A DNA stretch of 64,000 nucleotides from JANMCE01 sp963791625 (lineage in GTDB: Bacteria > Actinomycetota > Acidimicrobiia > Acidimicrobiales > Ilumatobacteraceae): assembly GCA_963791625.1 (NCBI GenBank), contig CAWBTA010000016.1:186001-250000 (forward strand). Direction: 5' to 3'. A program made the position numbers and the translations under genes. Under the pieces are notes generated by a model that was given only the letters and a program-made list of their open reading frames with translations, had not been told where the DNA came from and did no database searches. The number at the start of each line of letters is the position of its first letter. Positions within the stretch are counted from its first letter, which is position 1. Of the stretch, positions 38,530 through 48,034 are shown piece after piece.

Positions 38530-40887
38530 GTGACCGTGGCCCCCGACACGACCGACATGACTGTGCACGGCCTCAGCAGCGCCGAGGTGGCCGAGCGTGT
38601 CGCCGCGGGCAAGGTAAACGTGGTCGAAGAAACCACCAGCCGTCCGCTCAAGCTGATCATTACGTCCAACGTCTTCACCCGCTTCAATGCCATCCTCGGC
38701 ACGCTCGCGGTGTTGATCTTGGTGACCGGGTCGTGGAAGGACGCCACCTTCGGTCTGTTGATGGTGGTCAATGCGCTGATCGGCATCGTGCAGGAGCTGC
38801 GGGCAAAGAAGAAACTCGACAGCCTGGCGGTACTCAACGCGCCACTGGCACGGGTCCGTCGTGACAACGCGTTGGCCGAGATCGCGGTCGGTGGTGTCGT
38901 GGTCGACGATCTTGTCGAACTGCGCGCCGGTGATCAGGTTCCTACCGACGGTTCGGTGCGGGCGTCGGTCGGCTTGGAGATCGACGAGTCGCTGCTCACG
39001 GGTGAGTCCGACCCGGTCGGCAAGCATCGGGGCGACGAGGTGCTGTCGGGCTCGATCGTGGTAGCCGGTCAAGGTTCGTACGTCGCCACGCGGGTCGGCG
39101 CCGATGCCTACGCCCGCAAGCTGGCGGCCGATGCCCGAGTATTCACGGTCACTCGATCAGAGTTGATGGAGGGCATCAACAAGCTGCTGCTTTACATTTC
39201 GTGGGCGCTGGTGGTGATCGGCCCGATCCTTTTCTGGAGTGAGCGAAGGTCGACCAACAACTGGCGCGAAGCCATCACCGGCGCCACCGCCGGGCTGGTC
39301 GGCATGGTGCCCGAAGGCCTCGTGCTGCTCACCAGCGTCGCCTTCCTGCTCGCTGCGCTGACCCTCGCCCGCAAGAACGTTCTGGTGCAGGAGCTTCCCG
39401 CGGTGGAGGGCCTGGCGCGGGTCGATGTGGTGTGCCTCGACAAGACCGGCACGCTGACCGAGGGCGAAATCGACTTCGCGTCACTCGTTGAACTGGACGG
39501 GCGACCCGACGGTATGCCGCCGATCGAGGAGATGCTCGGCGCGCTGGCCGACGACCCGAATCCGAATGGCACCCTCGGTGCGATCTCCCGGGCCTTTCGG
39601 CCACCGACCGGCTGGGAGCGGCAGGGAGCCGTCGCCTTCTCGTCGGCCCGCAAATGGAGCGGCGTCACCTTCACCGACTACGGCAGCTGGGTGATCGGCG
39701 CACCCGAAATCCTCTTGAGTGATACTGCTCATCACGACGCTCGCAAGCAATCAGATGAGATCGCCAGTACCGGTCAACGCGTGCTCGTCCTCGCCCACGC
39801 GGAGGGCGATATCAGCGAAGACGGAGACCTCCCAACCTTGCGCCCGGCGGCACTCTTGATGTTCAAAGAACGGATTCGTACCGACGCGGCCGAGACACTG
39901 GCCTACTTCACCGAGCAGGGAGTGACGCTCAAAGTCATCTCGGGCGATAACACCCGCACCGTCGGCGCCGTAGCGGCCTCCGTCGGCCTACCAAACGCCG
40001 ATCGAATCTTCGACGCCCGCGACCTGCCGGAAGATGCCGAACAGCTGGCCGACATCGTTGACACCCACGCCGTCTTCGGACGGGTTACCCCGCAACAGAA
40101 GCGCGCCATCGTTCGGGCGCTTCAATCTCGCGGCCACGTGGTGGCGATGACCGGTGACGGCGTCAATGACGCGCTGGCATTGAAGGACGCCGACATCGGT
40201 GTCGCAATGGGTTCCGGCGCCCCCGCCACCCGCTCTGTCGCACAGCTGGTCCTGATGGACGGCAAGTTCTCACACATGCCACGGGTGGTGGCCGAGGGTC
40301 GTCGCGTTATCGCCAACATTGAGCGGGTTGCCAGCCTGTTCATCATCAAGAACATCTACTCCGCCATGCTGGCGCTTGCAGTTTCGATTGCGCGTGTTCC
40401 CTACCCGTTCCTCCCCCGCCACCTCACGCTCATCTCCAGTTTCACCATCGGTATCCCGGCTTTCTTCCTTGCGCTGACTCCCAACAGCACCCGCTATCAA
40501 CCGGGCTTCTTGAAAAGGGTGCTGCGCTTCTCGATCCCAACCGGGCTGGTGACATCGGCCGCGATCTACATATCCTACGAGGGCGCCCGAGCTCTTAACA
40601 TCGAGGGCAACCAGGCTCGAACGGCGGCGTGCGTCACGACCGTGGTCGTGGGCTTGGTGGTGATCGGGCTGCTCGCCCGCCCCCTGACACAACTCAAGCT
40701 GGCGCTGATCGGAGCGATGGGCGTGTTCTTTTCGCTTGCGCTCGTCATCAGGCCCGTGCGCGATTTCTTCGCCCTGAAAATCCCAGTCGAAGCGCTCATC
40801 GAGTCGGTCGGCATCGGCGCCGCGGCCGGCACCGTGCTGTGGTTCGCGCACCGCCAAGCCGGCCGCCGATTCGCCAAGCACCCCTAG
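38530..40887 (+). CDS. ctpE: P-type cation ATPase, CtpE-like
   Basis: P-type ATPase of 785 residues with phosphorylation site CLDKTGTLTEG, actuator region LLTGESDPVGKHRG, and hinge MTGDGVNDALALKDADIGVAMG. The M4 motif VGMVPEGLVLLTSVAF and the lack of N-terminal metal-binding domains fit the P2-like CtpE group, which in mycobacteria takes up calcium. Hydrophobic segments fall at about 45-95, 220-290 and 590-780. The GTG at 38530 follows CACAAT by 6 nt. Ion specificity is inferred from likeness only. Confidence 0.88.
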   Translation: MTVAPDTTDMTVHGLSSAEVAERVAAGKVNVVEETTSRPLKLIITSNVFTRFNAILGTLAVLILVTGSWKDATFGLLMVVNALIGIVQELRAKKKLDSLAVLNAPLARVRRDNALAEIAVGGVVVDDLVELRAGDQVPTDGSVRASVGLEIDESLLTGESDPVGKHRGDEVLSGSIVVAGQGSYVATRVGADAYARKLAADARVFTVTRSELMEGINKLLLYISWALVVIGPILFWSERRSTNNWREAITGATAGLVGMVPEGLVLLTSVAFLLAALTLARKNVLVQELPAVEGLARVDVVCLDKTGTLTEGEIDFASLVELDGRPDGMPPIEEMLGALADDPNPNGTLGAISRAFRPPTGWERQGAVAFSSARKWSGVTFTDYGSWVIGAPEILLSDTAHHDARKQSDEIASTGQRVLVLAHAEGDISEDGDLPTLRPAALLMFKERIRTDAAETLAYFTEQGVTLKVISGDNTRTVGAVAASVGLPNADRIFDARDLPEDAEQLADIVDTHAVFGRVTPQQKRAIVRALQSRGHVVAMTGDGVNDALALKDADIGVAMGSGAPATRSVAQLVLMDGKFSHMPRVVAEGRRVIANIERVASLFIIKNIYSAMLALAVSIARVPYPFLPRHLTLISSFTIGIPAFFLALTPNSTRYQPGFLKRVLRFSIPTGLVTSAAIYISYEGARALNIEGNQARTAACVTTVVVGLVVIGLLARPLTQLKLALIGAMGVFFSLALVIRPVRDFFALKIPVEALIESVGIGAAAGTVLWFAHRQAGRRFAKHP

Positions 40888-41116
40888 CGAACCAGGCCGA
40901 GTGGGTGCGAGAGGGGTCTGACAGAGTGCCTTGCCCGATGCTGGCCTGCGGGTTACTTCGTCCGAGTGCGTCAGGCATAAAGAATTTCCCGGGCCGCGGA
41001 GTGCGACGCAACCTACCCTCGTCAGCGCGCCGATAGTCCGGCCGATGCTGGCCTGGACAGCGCCTGCAGTCCGAAACCCTCGGCGGCGATTCGACTACGG
41101 TGGCTACTCTGGCGGC
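40888..41116. other. 229-bp gap with a 14-bp direct repeat
   Basis: No gene seen. CCGATGCTGGCCTG occurs at 40935-40948 and again at 41042-41055 in the same orientation. The last part holds the TACTCT -10 box (41105-41110) of the exporter gene. Meaning of the repeat is unknown. Confidence 0.5.
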
Positions 41117-41755
41117 GTGATTGATCTGCATCGGGTTGCGGCGTTTGCGCTGGCCGCCTTCATCATCATTGTGGTGCCGGGTCCGAGCGTGATGTTCGTG
41201 GTCAGCCGTGGCGTGGCTCTCGGCCGCAGAGCAGCGTTGGCGACGGTTGTCGGCAACAGCTTGGGCGCGTTCAGCCAGGGTCTCTTGGTGGTGTTCGGCC
41301 TTGGCACCCTCGTGGCGAAATCAGTGGCGGCGTACAACATCGTGAAGTTCGTTGGGGCGCTCTATCTCGTCTGGCTCGGCCTTCAGGCGTTCCGCCACCG
41401 TCGCCAACTCTCGACCGAACTCGATGCTGCAGCCGAACCCAAGAGCGCGCGCCGCATCGTACGCGAGGGGTTCGTTGTCGGGGTAACGAATCCGAAAGTC
41501 GTGGTGTTCTTCTCCGCCGTGCTACCACAGTTCGTCAACCGATCCCGTGGCAACGTCACTGGCCAGATGCTGGTTTTGCTCGTGGTCTTCGCCGCCATCA
41601 CCATCGTGAGCGATGGAACCTGGGGTCTCATCGCCGGGTCGGTCCGATCGTGGTTTCGCCGGTCACCCAAGCGCCTCGAGCAGATGGTAGGGCTCGGCGG
41701 CTTGAGCATCATGGGACTCGGCGTGCGGCTCGCCATCTCCCGCCGCCACGACTGA
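41117..41755 (+). CDS. LysE/RhtB family amino-acid exporter
   Basis: Membrane protein of 212 residues, the usual length, with about six hydrophobic segments and the family signature VVPGPSVMFVVSRGVALGRRAA near the N-terminus (quoted in part), plus GVTNPKVVVFFSAVLPQF. I place the start at the GTG 41117, exactly 6 nt after TACTCT; the frame runs further upstream but lacks family likeness there. Exports amino acids or derivatives; substrate unknown. Ends 1 bp from the convergent oxidase gene. Confidence 0.9.
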   Translation: MIDLHRVAAFALAAFIIIVVPGPSVMFVVSRGVALGRRAALATVVGNSLGAFSQGLLVVFGLGTLVAKSVAAYNIVKFVGALYLVWLGLQAFRHRRQLSTELDAAAEPKSARRIVREGFVVGVTNPKVVVFFSAVLPQFVNRSRGNVTGQMLVLLVVFAAITIVSDGTWGLIAGSVRSWFRRSPKRLEQMVGLGGLSIMGLGVRLAISRRHD

Positions 41756-41756
41756 C

Positions 41757-42464
41757 CTATTGAAAGCGAGCTGTCTTCATTCGCTCGATGCTTTCGAGCT
41801 TGTGGATGCGTTCGTCATACCCGATCTGACGGAAGAGGTCGGCCAGCGTTTCGAACGACCCGTACTCGGTGGAGAACTCCCCGTGGTAGGGCTGGTCATG
41901 CAGCCACGGCGTCTCTTCCACCAGCAGCGCGTACTCGTGCTCGGCGTGATCCTCGAAGTCGGCGTTGAGCCGGTAGCTCCAGTCGGGACGAACCGCGTAG
42001 AGCAGCCATGAGAGTTGGTAGTAGCCGAACGCCAGCAACTGCGGAAAGACGACGGTTCGCAGGAAACCGTACTGGCGTGCTCGCGCCTGCGTGAGTTCCT
42101 CAAGAATGAGCAGATGCCACTGCTCGTTGTCCTGCTCACGACGACTGGAGCGAATCTGGGTAAAGATCCGTCCCGCGAAATCGGGCTCGCTCGCCTTATG
42201 GGTCACGGCCACGTACGCTACGTGCTCCCACGCCTGATACGGCACCCGCGCAGCCAGTTCGAGGACCCGGAACTTCTCAAGGTTGCGGCCCTTGCCGTAC
42301 ACAAGATCAAGGGTGGCGAAGAGGCCTTTCGCACTCCACGAATAGTGCCGTCGCGGTGCCGCCAGCGTGGCCTGTTGCTCGGTGATCAATTGATCCTTCG
42401 AGAGCTGCGCCATCGCCCCAAACGGCGGAGTCGCAATGACGCCAGCAGTAATCGGACCATCCAT
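41757..42464 (-). CDS. Alternative oxidase/PTOX-like diiron protein
   Basis: Protein of 235 residues with the six ligands of the alternative-oxidase fold: Glu69 in VLELAARVPYQAW, Glu114 and His117 in DNEQWHLLILEEL, Glu171 in DFEDHAEHEY, and Glu218 and His221 in YDERIHK. ARVPY and HLLILEEL resemble plastid terminal oxidase most. Hydrophobic stretches near residues 77-90 and 135-160 suit a monotopic membrane enzyme oxidising quinol with O2. The ATG at 42464 lies 7 nt after TAGCCT (minus strand). The family includes CLK-1-type hydroxylases, so oxidase activity is likely but not certain. Confidence 0.75.
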   Translation of the reverse strand: MDGPITAGVIATPPFGAMAQLSKDQLITEQQATLAAPRRHYSWSAKGLFATLDLVYGKGRNLEKFRVLELAARVPYQAWEHVAYVAVTHKASEPDFAGRIFTQIRSSRREQDNEQWHLLILEELTQARARQYGFLRTVVFPQLLAFGYYQLSWLLYAVRPDWSYRLNADFEDHAEHEYALLVEETPWLHDQPYHGEFSTEYGSFETLADLFRQIGYDERIHKLESIERMKTARFQ

Positions 42465-42599
42465 ACAGGCCAGGCTAAGCCGGGCTTCGGGCAAAGGTAC
42501 CGCGGACCGGCGTGACAGGTGGCGCTCCGGTCCGTTAACGGTCGATCAAGGAACTGACGCGATGTTCACAGTCGCCGGATTTCTGCCGATGCACGTGGG

Positions 42600-43556
42600 G
42601 TGTTGACGACGACTGAGGTAGCGACGCCACTGGTAGCCGAGGTTGGTGGCGCTCTCGTCACCAACATCGAACGGATCATGCGAGGTACGCCCGACGCCGT
42701 GCGCCTCGCCGTGGTCACGCTGCTCGCCGGTGGTCACCTGTTGATTGAGGACCTCCCCGGACAGGGCAAGACCACGTTGGCCAAGGCGCTTGCGCGATCG
42801 ATCGGCGGCCAGTTTCGACGGGTGCAGGGTACCGCCGACCTCTTGCCGTCTGAGCTCACTGGCGTCGCCGTATTCGAACCCTCGACGGGTGCCTGGACCT
42901 TTCGGCCCGGACCGCTGTTCGCCAACGTCGTGCTCATTGACGAACTGAACCGATCCACGCCACGCACCCAGTCGGCGTTACTTGAGGCCATGGCCGAGTC
43001 ACAGATCACCGTCGATGGCAAGACCTATGCGCTGCCCAATCCGTTCTTCGTGATCGCCACCCAAAACCCGTTCGACCATGCCGGCACCTTTCCCCTGGTG
43101 GAAGGGCAGCGGGACCGTTTCGCGACGGTGCTTGAACTCGGTCATCCCGGCGCGGTCGCCGAGCGCGATCTGCTGCTCGGCCGCGGCGGCAGCGATCACC
43201 TCGATGATCTTGGCGCTGTCGTCACCATGGCGCAGCTCGTGGACGCACAGCGTGCCGTTCGCGCCGTACAGGCCGTGGAGAAGGTGGTCGACTACGTCGT
43301 CGCCATCGGTGCCAAGACGCGTGCACATCCCAACGTCCGCCTCGGCCAGAGCCCCCGAGGCAGCCAGGCGCTGCTACATGCCGCCAAGGCGTGGGCCGGG
43401 CTGCAGGGCCGCTACTTCGTCACTCCCGATGACGTTCAAGCCATGGCGCCTTCGGTGTTGGCGCACCGCTTGGTGATGCGCAGTGGTCCCGGTCTGGAGA
43501 TCAGCCGCACCACTATCACCGAAATCCTGGCCGACGTTCCCGTCCCGCGGGGCTGA
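42600..43556 (+). CDS. MoxR family AAA+ ATPase
   Basis: ATPase of 318 residues: Walker A EDLPGQGKTTLAKAL, Walker B NVVLIDELNRS, sensor region VIATQNPFDHAGTFPL and arginine-finger area EGQRDRF. MoxR proteins act as chaperones in metallo-protein assembly or cell-envelope stress, usually with a DUF58 partner, which follows directly. GTG start with only a weak ribosome binding site. First gene of a three-gene operon. Confidence 0.92.
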   Translation: MLTTTEVATPLVAEVGGALVTNIERIMRGTPDAVRLAVVTLLAGGHLLIEDLPGQGKTTLAKALARSIGGQFRRVQGTADLLPSELTGVAVFEPSTGAWTFRPGPLFANVVLIDELNRSTPRTQSALLEAMAESQITVDGKTYALPNPFFVIATQNPFDHAGTFPLVEGQRDRFATVLELGHPGAVAERDLLLGRGGSDHLDDLGAVVTMAQLVDAQRAVRAVQAVEKVVDYVVAIGAKTRAHPNVRLGQSPRGSQALLHAAKAWAGLQGRYFVTPDDVQAMAPSVLAHRLVMRSGPGLEISRTTITEILADVPVPRG

Positions 43557-43557
43557 C

Positions 43558-44406
43558 ATGCTGCGCCCCAGCCGAGTGAAGGCACCAGCGCTCATCATGA
43601 CCGCGCTCGCGCTCGCCTTCTTCGGCATCAGCCGCACCAGCGGCAGCGGTTGGGCCACCGTACTGGTGGCCACTCTGCTGGGCTCGGTGCTCGCCGGCGC
43701 CTTCCTGCCCATGGTGCGACTGGCTCGCGCCGGTATCAGTGTTCATGCGCCGACGGACGGCACTGTCTCGCTTGCCGTGCCATTGGACATCGATGCGAAA
43801 TCCGGTTTGGTTGCCGATATCCCCGCCCTTGGCACCGGACAGTTTCACGCCACCAAGGGCACGTTCTTCACCCGGCCCGCCAAGCGGGGCGTGTTCGCAC
43901 GGCTTGCCGTGGAGGTACGGACCTCGTCACCGCTCGGCATGGTGGAGTGGAGGAAGACCTGTGAGGTCACCCTTGCCGCACCACTTGAAATCGGACCGTT
44001 TCCCACCGACGTCGAACTGGTCGACGCAGCCCCTACACCCGATGTCGGTGAGGAAGACCTGCGCGGCATCCGCGCCTACGTGCCCGGCGACAGCAGCCGC
44101 AAACTGCACTGGCCGGCAACGGCGCGAACCGGTGAGATGATGATCCGGGAAACCGATGGCGTGACGGTCGCACCGGTTGTCATCGTGGTTGACCTCGTCG
44201 GCCCCGAGGTCGCCGTCGAACCGACGGTGTCGCGTGCGGCTGGTCTCGCTCTCGCCGCACTGAAGCGTGGCGCGGCCGTCGTACTGATCACCGCCGAACC
44301 GAGCGGACCGGTGACCGGTCCCGTTACCAACCCACTCGACGTGAGCCGCCGTCTTGCCCGCGCTGTGGTCGGCCCGGTGTACCCGCCGAAGGGAGTCGCG
44401 CCATGA
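43558..44406 (+). CDS. DUF58 domain protein
   Basis: Protein of 282 residues with two N-terminal hydrophobic segments and the DUF58 signature LRGIRAYVPGDSSRKLHW. DUF58 proteins have a VWA-like fold and are standard partners of MoxR ATPases. Starts 1 nt after the moxR stop; its own stop overlaps the next ATG (ATGA). Confidence 0.88.
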   Translation: MLRPSRVKAPALIMTALALAFFGISRTSGSGWATVLVATLLGSVLAGAFLPMVRLARAGISVHAPTDGTVSLAVPLDIDAKSGLVADIPALGTGQFHATKGTFFTRPAKRGVFARLAVEVRTSSPLGMVEWRKTCEVTLAAPLEIGPFPTDVELVDAAPTPDVGEEDLRGIRAYVPGDSSRKLHWPATARTGEMMIRETDGVTVAPVVIVVDLVGPEVAVEPTVSRAAGLALAALKRGAAVVLITAEPSGPVTGPVTNPLDVSRRLARAVVGPVYPPKGVAP

Positions 44407-46580
44407 GCATCGTCTCGCTCGCCCGATCGGTGAAGTCGGCTAACGCCAAGGGCACGCCAGAGGCCAGCGTAGCGGTGCGCGTCGCAACGCTGTCTGCCGT
44501 GTTGATCGCAGCCAACGCCACCCTGCAGCAAGACGTCGGCACACCGTCCATTCGCTACGCGCTTCCAGGCGGACTCATCATCGCGTTCGCGTTCTCGTAC
44601 TACGCGCGATTCCGGCCGGGGTTTGTCGTGAAGATGTTCCTCGCTGTTGGAATGCTGGCGGCATCCGCGCACTTCGTGAGCCAACTCGGCGGCATCGGCC
44701 AGAACGCAGCGGCGGCCCAGCGGCCCCTCGCCGAGCTGTTCTTGTGGACACAGCTCCTGCACTCCTTCGACGTGCCGGCCCGACGCGATCTGCGGTTCTC
44801 ACTTGCCGCGTCCACGGTGCTGATCGGCGTCGGCGGCGTGCTGTCCATCGCCAGTGATTACGCCATCAGCCTCGGCCTATGGAGCGCTGCGGCCGTGTTC
44901 GCTCTGGCTCTTATGCACCGCAGCGAACTCGCCGAGCTACCCCGACCCACCCAAACGGCCGCGCCATCGGCACGGTCGCGGCGGGTGTCCAGCCGAGCCC
45001 TCGCAACGTCGCTTGGGCTCACGCTCGCCAGTTCGTTTGCGGTGGCCGGCCTGCTCTTCCTCTTCCTTCCGGCGTCCGGCACGGCGCGGGCGTTCACGTT
45101 CCCCGCCAGCCTTCCCAACGTCGATCGCATCCCCGGCGGCGGGTTGGTGAATCCGTCCCTCGGCGGCAACGGAAACGAAAACGGCAACGGAAACGGCAAC
45201 GACCCGACCTCCACCGGCAAGGGCGGCGACACGCCGCGGGCCAGCTTTGGATACGTCGGTTTCTCCACCGAGATGGACACCGCCGCCCGTGGACGGCCCG
45301 ATGACACGATCGTGATGAAGGTGCGCGCAAGCAAGCCCGGCTTCTGGCGAGGGCAAAGCTTCGACCACTGGGACGGCAGACGATGGACCGCCAGCACCGA
45401 CAAAACCAAAGCAGTCAGCGGCGACGGCGCCATCGATCTCCCGGTCTTCGAGGGAGCCGTTCAGATGGACGACTCGAACGATTTCATCCAGACGATCTAC
45501 GTGGAGAAGCCCGGTCCAAATCTCGTGTTCGGCGCTGCATCGGCGAGCAAGCTCTATTTCCCCGACAAGTCCGTCCTGGTGCTACCTGATGGCACCATTC
45601 GAGCGGGTGTCGCCCTCGGAACCGGAGCGGTCTACACCGTGGTCAGCAAGCGGCCGCCCGCCGACCCAGTCGCGCTGGCGGCCGAGCCCTTCAACCCGTT
45701 GCTTGCGGGCCAGGGGCTCGGGCAACCGGCCCGAAGGGTTTACACGCAGCTGCCCGCCGAGATGCCCGCACGCGTCGCGGACCTCGCCGCGTCCATCACC
45801 TCATCGTCACCGTCGTTGCTCGGCAAGGTGCAAGCGATCGAGGACTGGTTGGGGAACAATACGACTTACTCGATCGACATCCCGTCGCTGCCCGCCAACA
45901 CCGACGCGGTCGACCACTTCCTGTTCACTGAGAGGGTCGGGTTCTGCGAACAGATCGCCAGCTCGCTGGTCGTCATGATGCGCAGCCTGGGCGTGCCGGC
46001 ACGACTCGGAGTCGGGTATGCGTCAGGGGAACGCAACCCATTCACGGGACTCTACGAAGTGAAGGCCAGCGACGCGCATGCGTGGGCGGAGATCTACTTC
46101 CCTGGCGTCGGATGGCTCACCTTTGACCCCACCGCCGACGTGCCCTTCGCCGATGACGGCCAGGTACCGCTAGCCCGCAACGGCCTCACCGACTTCCTTG
46201 CCAATCGACTCGGCCCGGTCTTCTCGGTCGTCGGTCGCGTGGTGTTGGGTGCCGGGTTCCTGGCGGGTATTGGCTTCATCGGCTGGTTTGTTCGCCGTCT
46301 GTACCGACGCCGCCAGGCTCTCGCAGCTCGCAGCTGGCCAATGGTGTGGAACGACCGACTCGACCACATCGGACGCAAGGCCGGGCACCATCGAGCGGCC
46401 GGACAAACGGCACGTTCGTTTGCCGAGGCGGTCGGCTTCGTCGGCCACGACTGGGACGTCGCGTTCGCGGCGCTTGACCAGGCTGCCTACTCCGACACCG
46501 CGGTACCCGACCCGACCCGAGCGTTCGCCGACGAACTGCTGCGGCGCGCAAGCGAAACGGTGTCAGCCAGCCGCAAGTAG
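44403..46580 (+). CDS. Membrane transglutaminase-like protein
   Basis: Protein of 725 residues: an N-terminal membrane domain (about six segments to residue 225), an extracytoplasmic region with an Asn/Gly-repeat linker (GGNGNENGNGNGND, about residue 255), a transglutaminase-like domain with Cys in VGFCEQIASS, His in SDAHAWAEIYF and Asp in LTFDPT, then a membrane segment near residue 625 and a cytoplasmic tail (DUF4129-like). This is the TgpA layout. It probably acts on envelope peptides or proteins. The end overlaps the convergent hemC by 18 nt. Confidence 0.9.
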   Translation: MSIVSLARSVKSANAKGTPEASVAVRVATLSAVLIAANATLQQDVGTPSIRYALPGGLIIAFAFSYYARFRPGFVVKMFLAVGMLAASAHFVSQLGGIGQNAAAAQRPLAELFLWTQLLHSFDVPARRDLRFSLAASTVLIGVGGVLSIASDYAISLGLWSAAAVFALALMHRSELAELPRPTQTAAPSARSRRVSSRALATSLGLTLASSFAVAGLLFLFLPASGTARAFTFPASLPNVDRIPGGGLVNPSLGGNGNENGNGNGNDPTSTGKGGDTPRASFGYVGFSTEMDTAARGRPDDTIVMKVRASKPGFWRGQSFDHWDGRRWTASTDKTKAVSGDGAIDLPVFEGAVQMDDSNDFIQTIYVEKPGPNLVFGAASASKLYFPDKSVLVLPDGTIRAGVALGTGAVYTVVSKRPPADPVALAAEPFNPLLAGQGLGQPARRVYTQLPAEMPARVADLAASITSSSPSLLGKVQAIEDWLGNNTTYSIDIPSLPANTDAVDHFLFTERVGFCEQIASSLVVMMRSLGVPARLGVGYASGERNPFTGLYEVKASDAHAWAEIYFPGVGWLTFDPTADVPFADDGQVPLARNGLTDFLANRLGPVFSVVGRVVLGAGFLAGIGFIGWFVRRLYRRRQALAARSWPMVWNDRLDHIGRKAGHHRAAGQTARSFAEAVGFVGHDWDVAFAALDQAAYSDTAVPDPTRAFADELLRRASETVSASRK

Positions 46581-47462
46581 CTCGGCAGCGCCCGCCGCCA
46601 GCAGTGACGCAGCAAGCTTGGCGCCGATCGCCACGTCGTCACCGGACATCGTTTCGCGAAAGAGCTGTCGTCCATCGAGCGACGCGATCACGCCGGTAAT
46701 GGTGATGACCCCGTGCGCGTCGACAGCGGCATGGGCGCCCACCGGCAACTCGCAACCGCCGCCCAGATGAGCGAGAAAGGCGCGCTCGCAATCGACAGCG
46801 CGACGGCTGACCGCGTGCTCAAGCAACGCAAGCGCCTCTCGTGTCCCGTGATCGAGTACGCGGCATTCGATGGCCATCGCGCCCTGGCCGATTTGCGGGA
46901 CCATTTCGTCCACGGTGAAAAGGTACGCGAGGCGATGCTCCAGCCCGACCCAGCGGGCGCCGGTCACCGCAACCAGCGATGCGTCGATGCCTGCTTGGTC
47001 GGCCTTGGCGACCCGGGTTGGGATGTTGCCACGTAGCCCAACGAACGCGAGATCGGGGCGCATGTGAGCGAGTTGCGACTGGCGGCGTTGCGACCCCGTG
47101 GCAACCACACCACCTTTCGGGAGGGATGCGAGCGTGTGTCCGACCAGCGCATCACGGGCGTCGCCGCGTTCCGGAACGCAGGCCAACATGAGCCCCTCGG
47201 TGTGGAATGACGACGGCAGATCTTTGGCGGAGTGAACGGCGATATCGGCATGTCCATCGAGTACGGCGCGCTGCACTTCCTTCACGAAAACGCCGCGACC
47301 ACCGATCTCAGCAATAGACCGGTCGCGCACGAGATCGCCCATGGTTTCCACAAAAGCCAGCTCGACCCGTGCTCCGGTGATGGCAGCAAGTTGGGCTGCA
47401 ACGGCCTCGGACTGGGCTTTGGCTTGCTCGCTTCCACGCGTAGCGAGTCGCAACGAACGCAC
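46563..47462 (-). CDS. hemC: Porphobilinogen deaminase (hydroxymethylbilane synthase)
   Basis: Heme-pathway enzyme of 299 residues. ATRGSEQAKAQ, HSAKDLPSSF, TGSQRRQSQL and the dipyrromethane-cofactor cysteine in HLGGGCELPVGA are all present. The GTG start lies exactly 6 nt after TAGGCT (minus strand, 47474-47469), a clean leaderless case because the family N-terminus fixes the start. It stands alone; other hem genes are not in the window. Confidence 0.94.
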   Translation of the reverse strand: MRSLRLATRGSEQAKAQSEAVAAQLAAITGARVELAFVETMGDLVRDRSIAEIGGRGVFVKEVQRAVLDGHADIAVHSAKDLPSSFHTEGLMLACVPERGDARDALVGHTLASLPKGGVVATGSQRRQSQLAHMRPDLAFVGLRGNIPTRVAKADQAGIDASLVAVTGARWVGLEHRLAYLFTVDEMVPQIGQGAMAIECRVLDHGTREALALLEHAVSRRAVDCERAFLAHLGGGCELPVGAHAAVDAHGVITITGVIASLDGRQLFRETMSGDDVAIGAKLAASLLAAGAAELLAAG

Positions 47463-47578
47463 CCGGAGAGCCTACGCGACATGTCTGCACAATCCCTGAT
47501 CCGCCACAGAAGCGCTTGTGCATCACTTGAGCCAAGCCCTCTCACTCAGAGACGCAGCGTCGCCTAAGGTCGGAGTTG

Positions 47579-48028
47579 ATGGCGTTGTTTCTCGTTCGAC
47601 ATGCAAAAGCTGGACACCGTGAGTTCGGGCCCGTTGACCGGGAACGATCCCTCTCGGCCGACGGCCATGCCCAGGCCAAGGCACTGGTGAAGTACCTGGC
47701 CGACATCACGGTGACCCGGCTTTTGACCAGTCCCTTCGCCCGCTGCCGCCAGACCCTGGCTCCACTGGCCGAGGCGACCGGACTGAGCCTCGAAGACACC
47801 GCTCTGTTGTCCGAGGGTGCCCCATTCGAGCCCGTGCTCCAGCTGCTGGCGGAGCTACCCGACGGCTCGGTGTTGTGCAGCCACGGAGACCTCATACCCG
47901 ATGTGATGCAGGCCCTCGTTCGGCGGGGTCTCACCATCAACGGTGACGAAAACTGGAGTAAGGGCTCGGTCTGGGTACTCGAACGCAACGACGGCCAAAT
48001 GGCAAACGGCCATTCCTTCCGACTCTAA
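47579..48028 (+). CDS. SixA-like histidine phosphatase
   Basis: Phosphoglycerate-mutase superfamily protein of 149 residues with the N-terminal LVRHAKAG (catalytic His), LTSPFARCRQTL and VLCSHGDLIPDV (second His). Length and form match SixA, a phosphohistidine phosphatase. Either the ATG at 47579 or a TTG one codon earlier is the start; TAAGGT ends 8 nt before the ATG. Separated from a convergent membrane-protein gene by 6 nt. Confidence 0.87.
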   Translation: MALFLVRHAKAGHREFGPVDRERSLSADGHAQAKALVKYLADITVTRLLTSPFARCRQTLAPLAEATGLSLEDTALLSEGAPFEPVLQLLAELPDGSVLCSHGDLIPDVMQALVRRGLTINGDENWSKGSVWVLERNDGQMANGHSFRL

Positions 48029-48034
48029 CGACCG

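Noticed and set aside
40931..41116. Upstream extension of the LysE frame
   Set aside because: The 62 extra residues do not resemble the family and the GTG at 41117 has a precisely placed -10 box.
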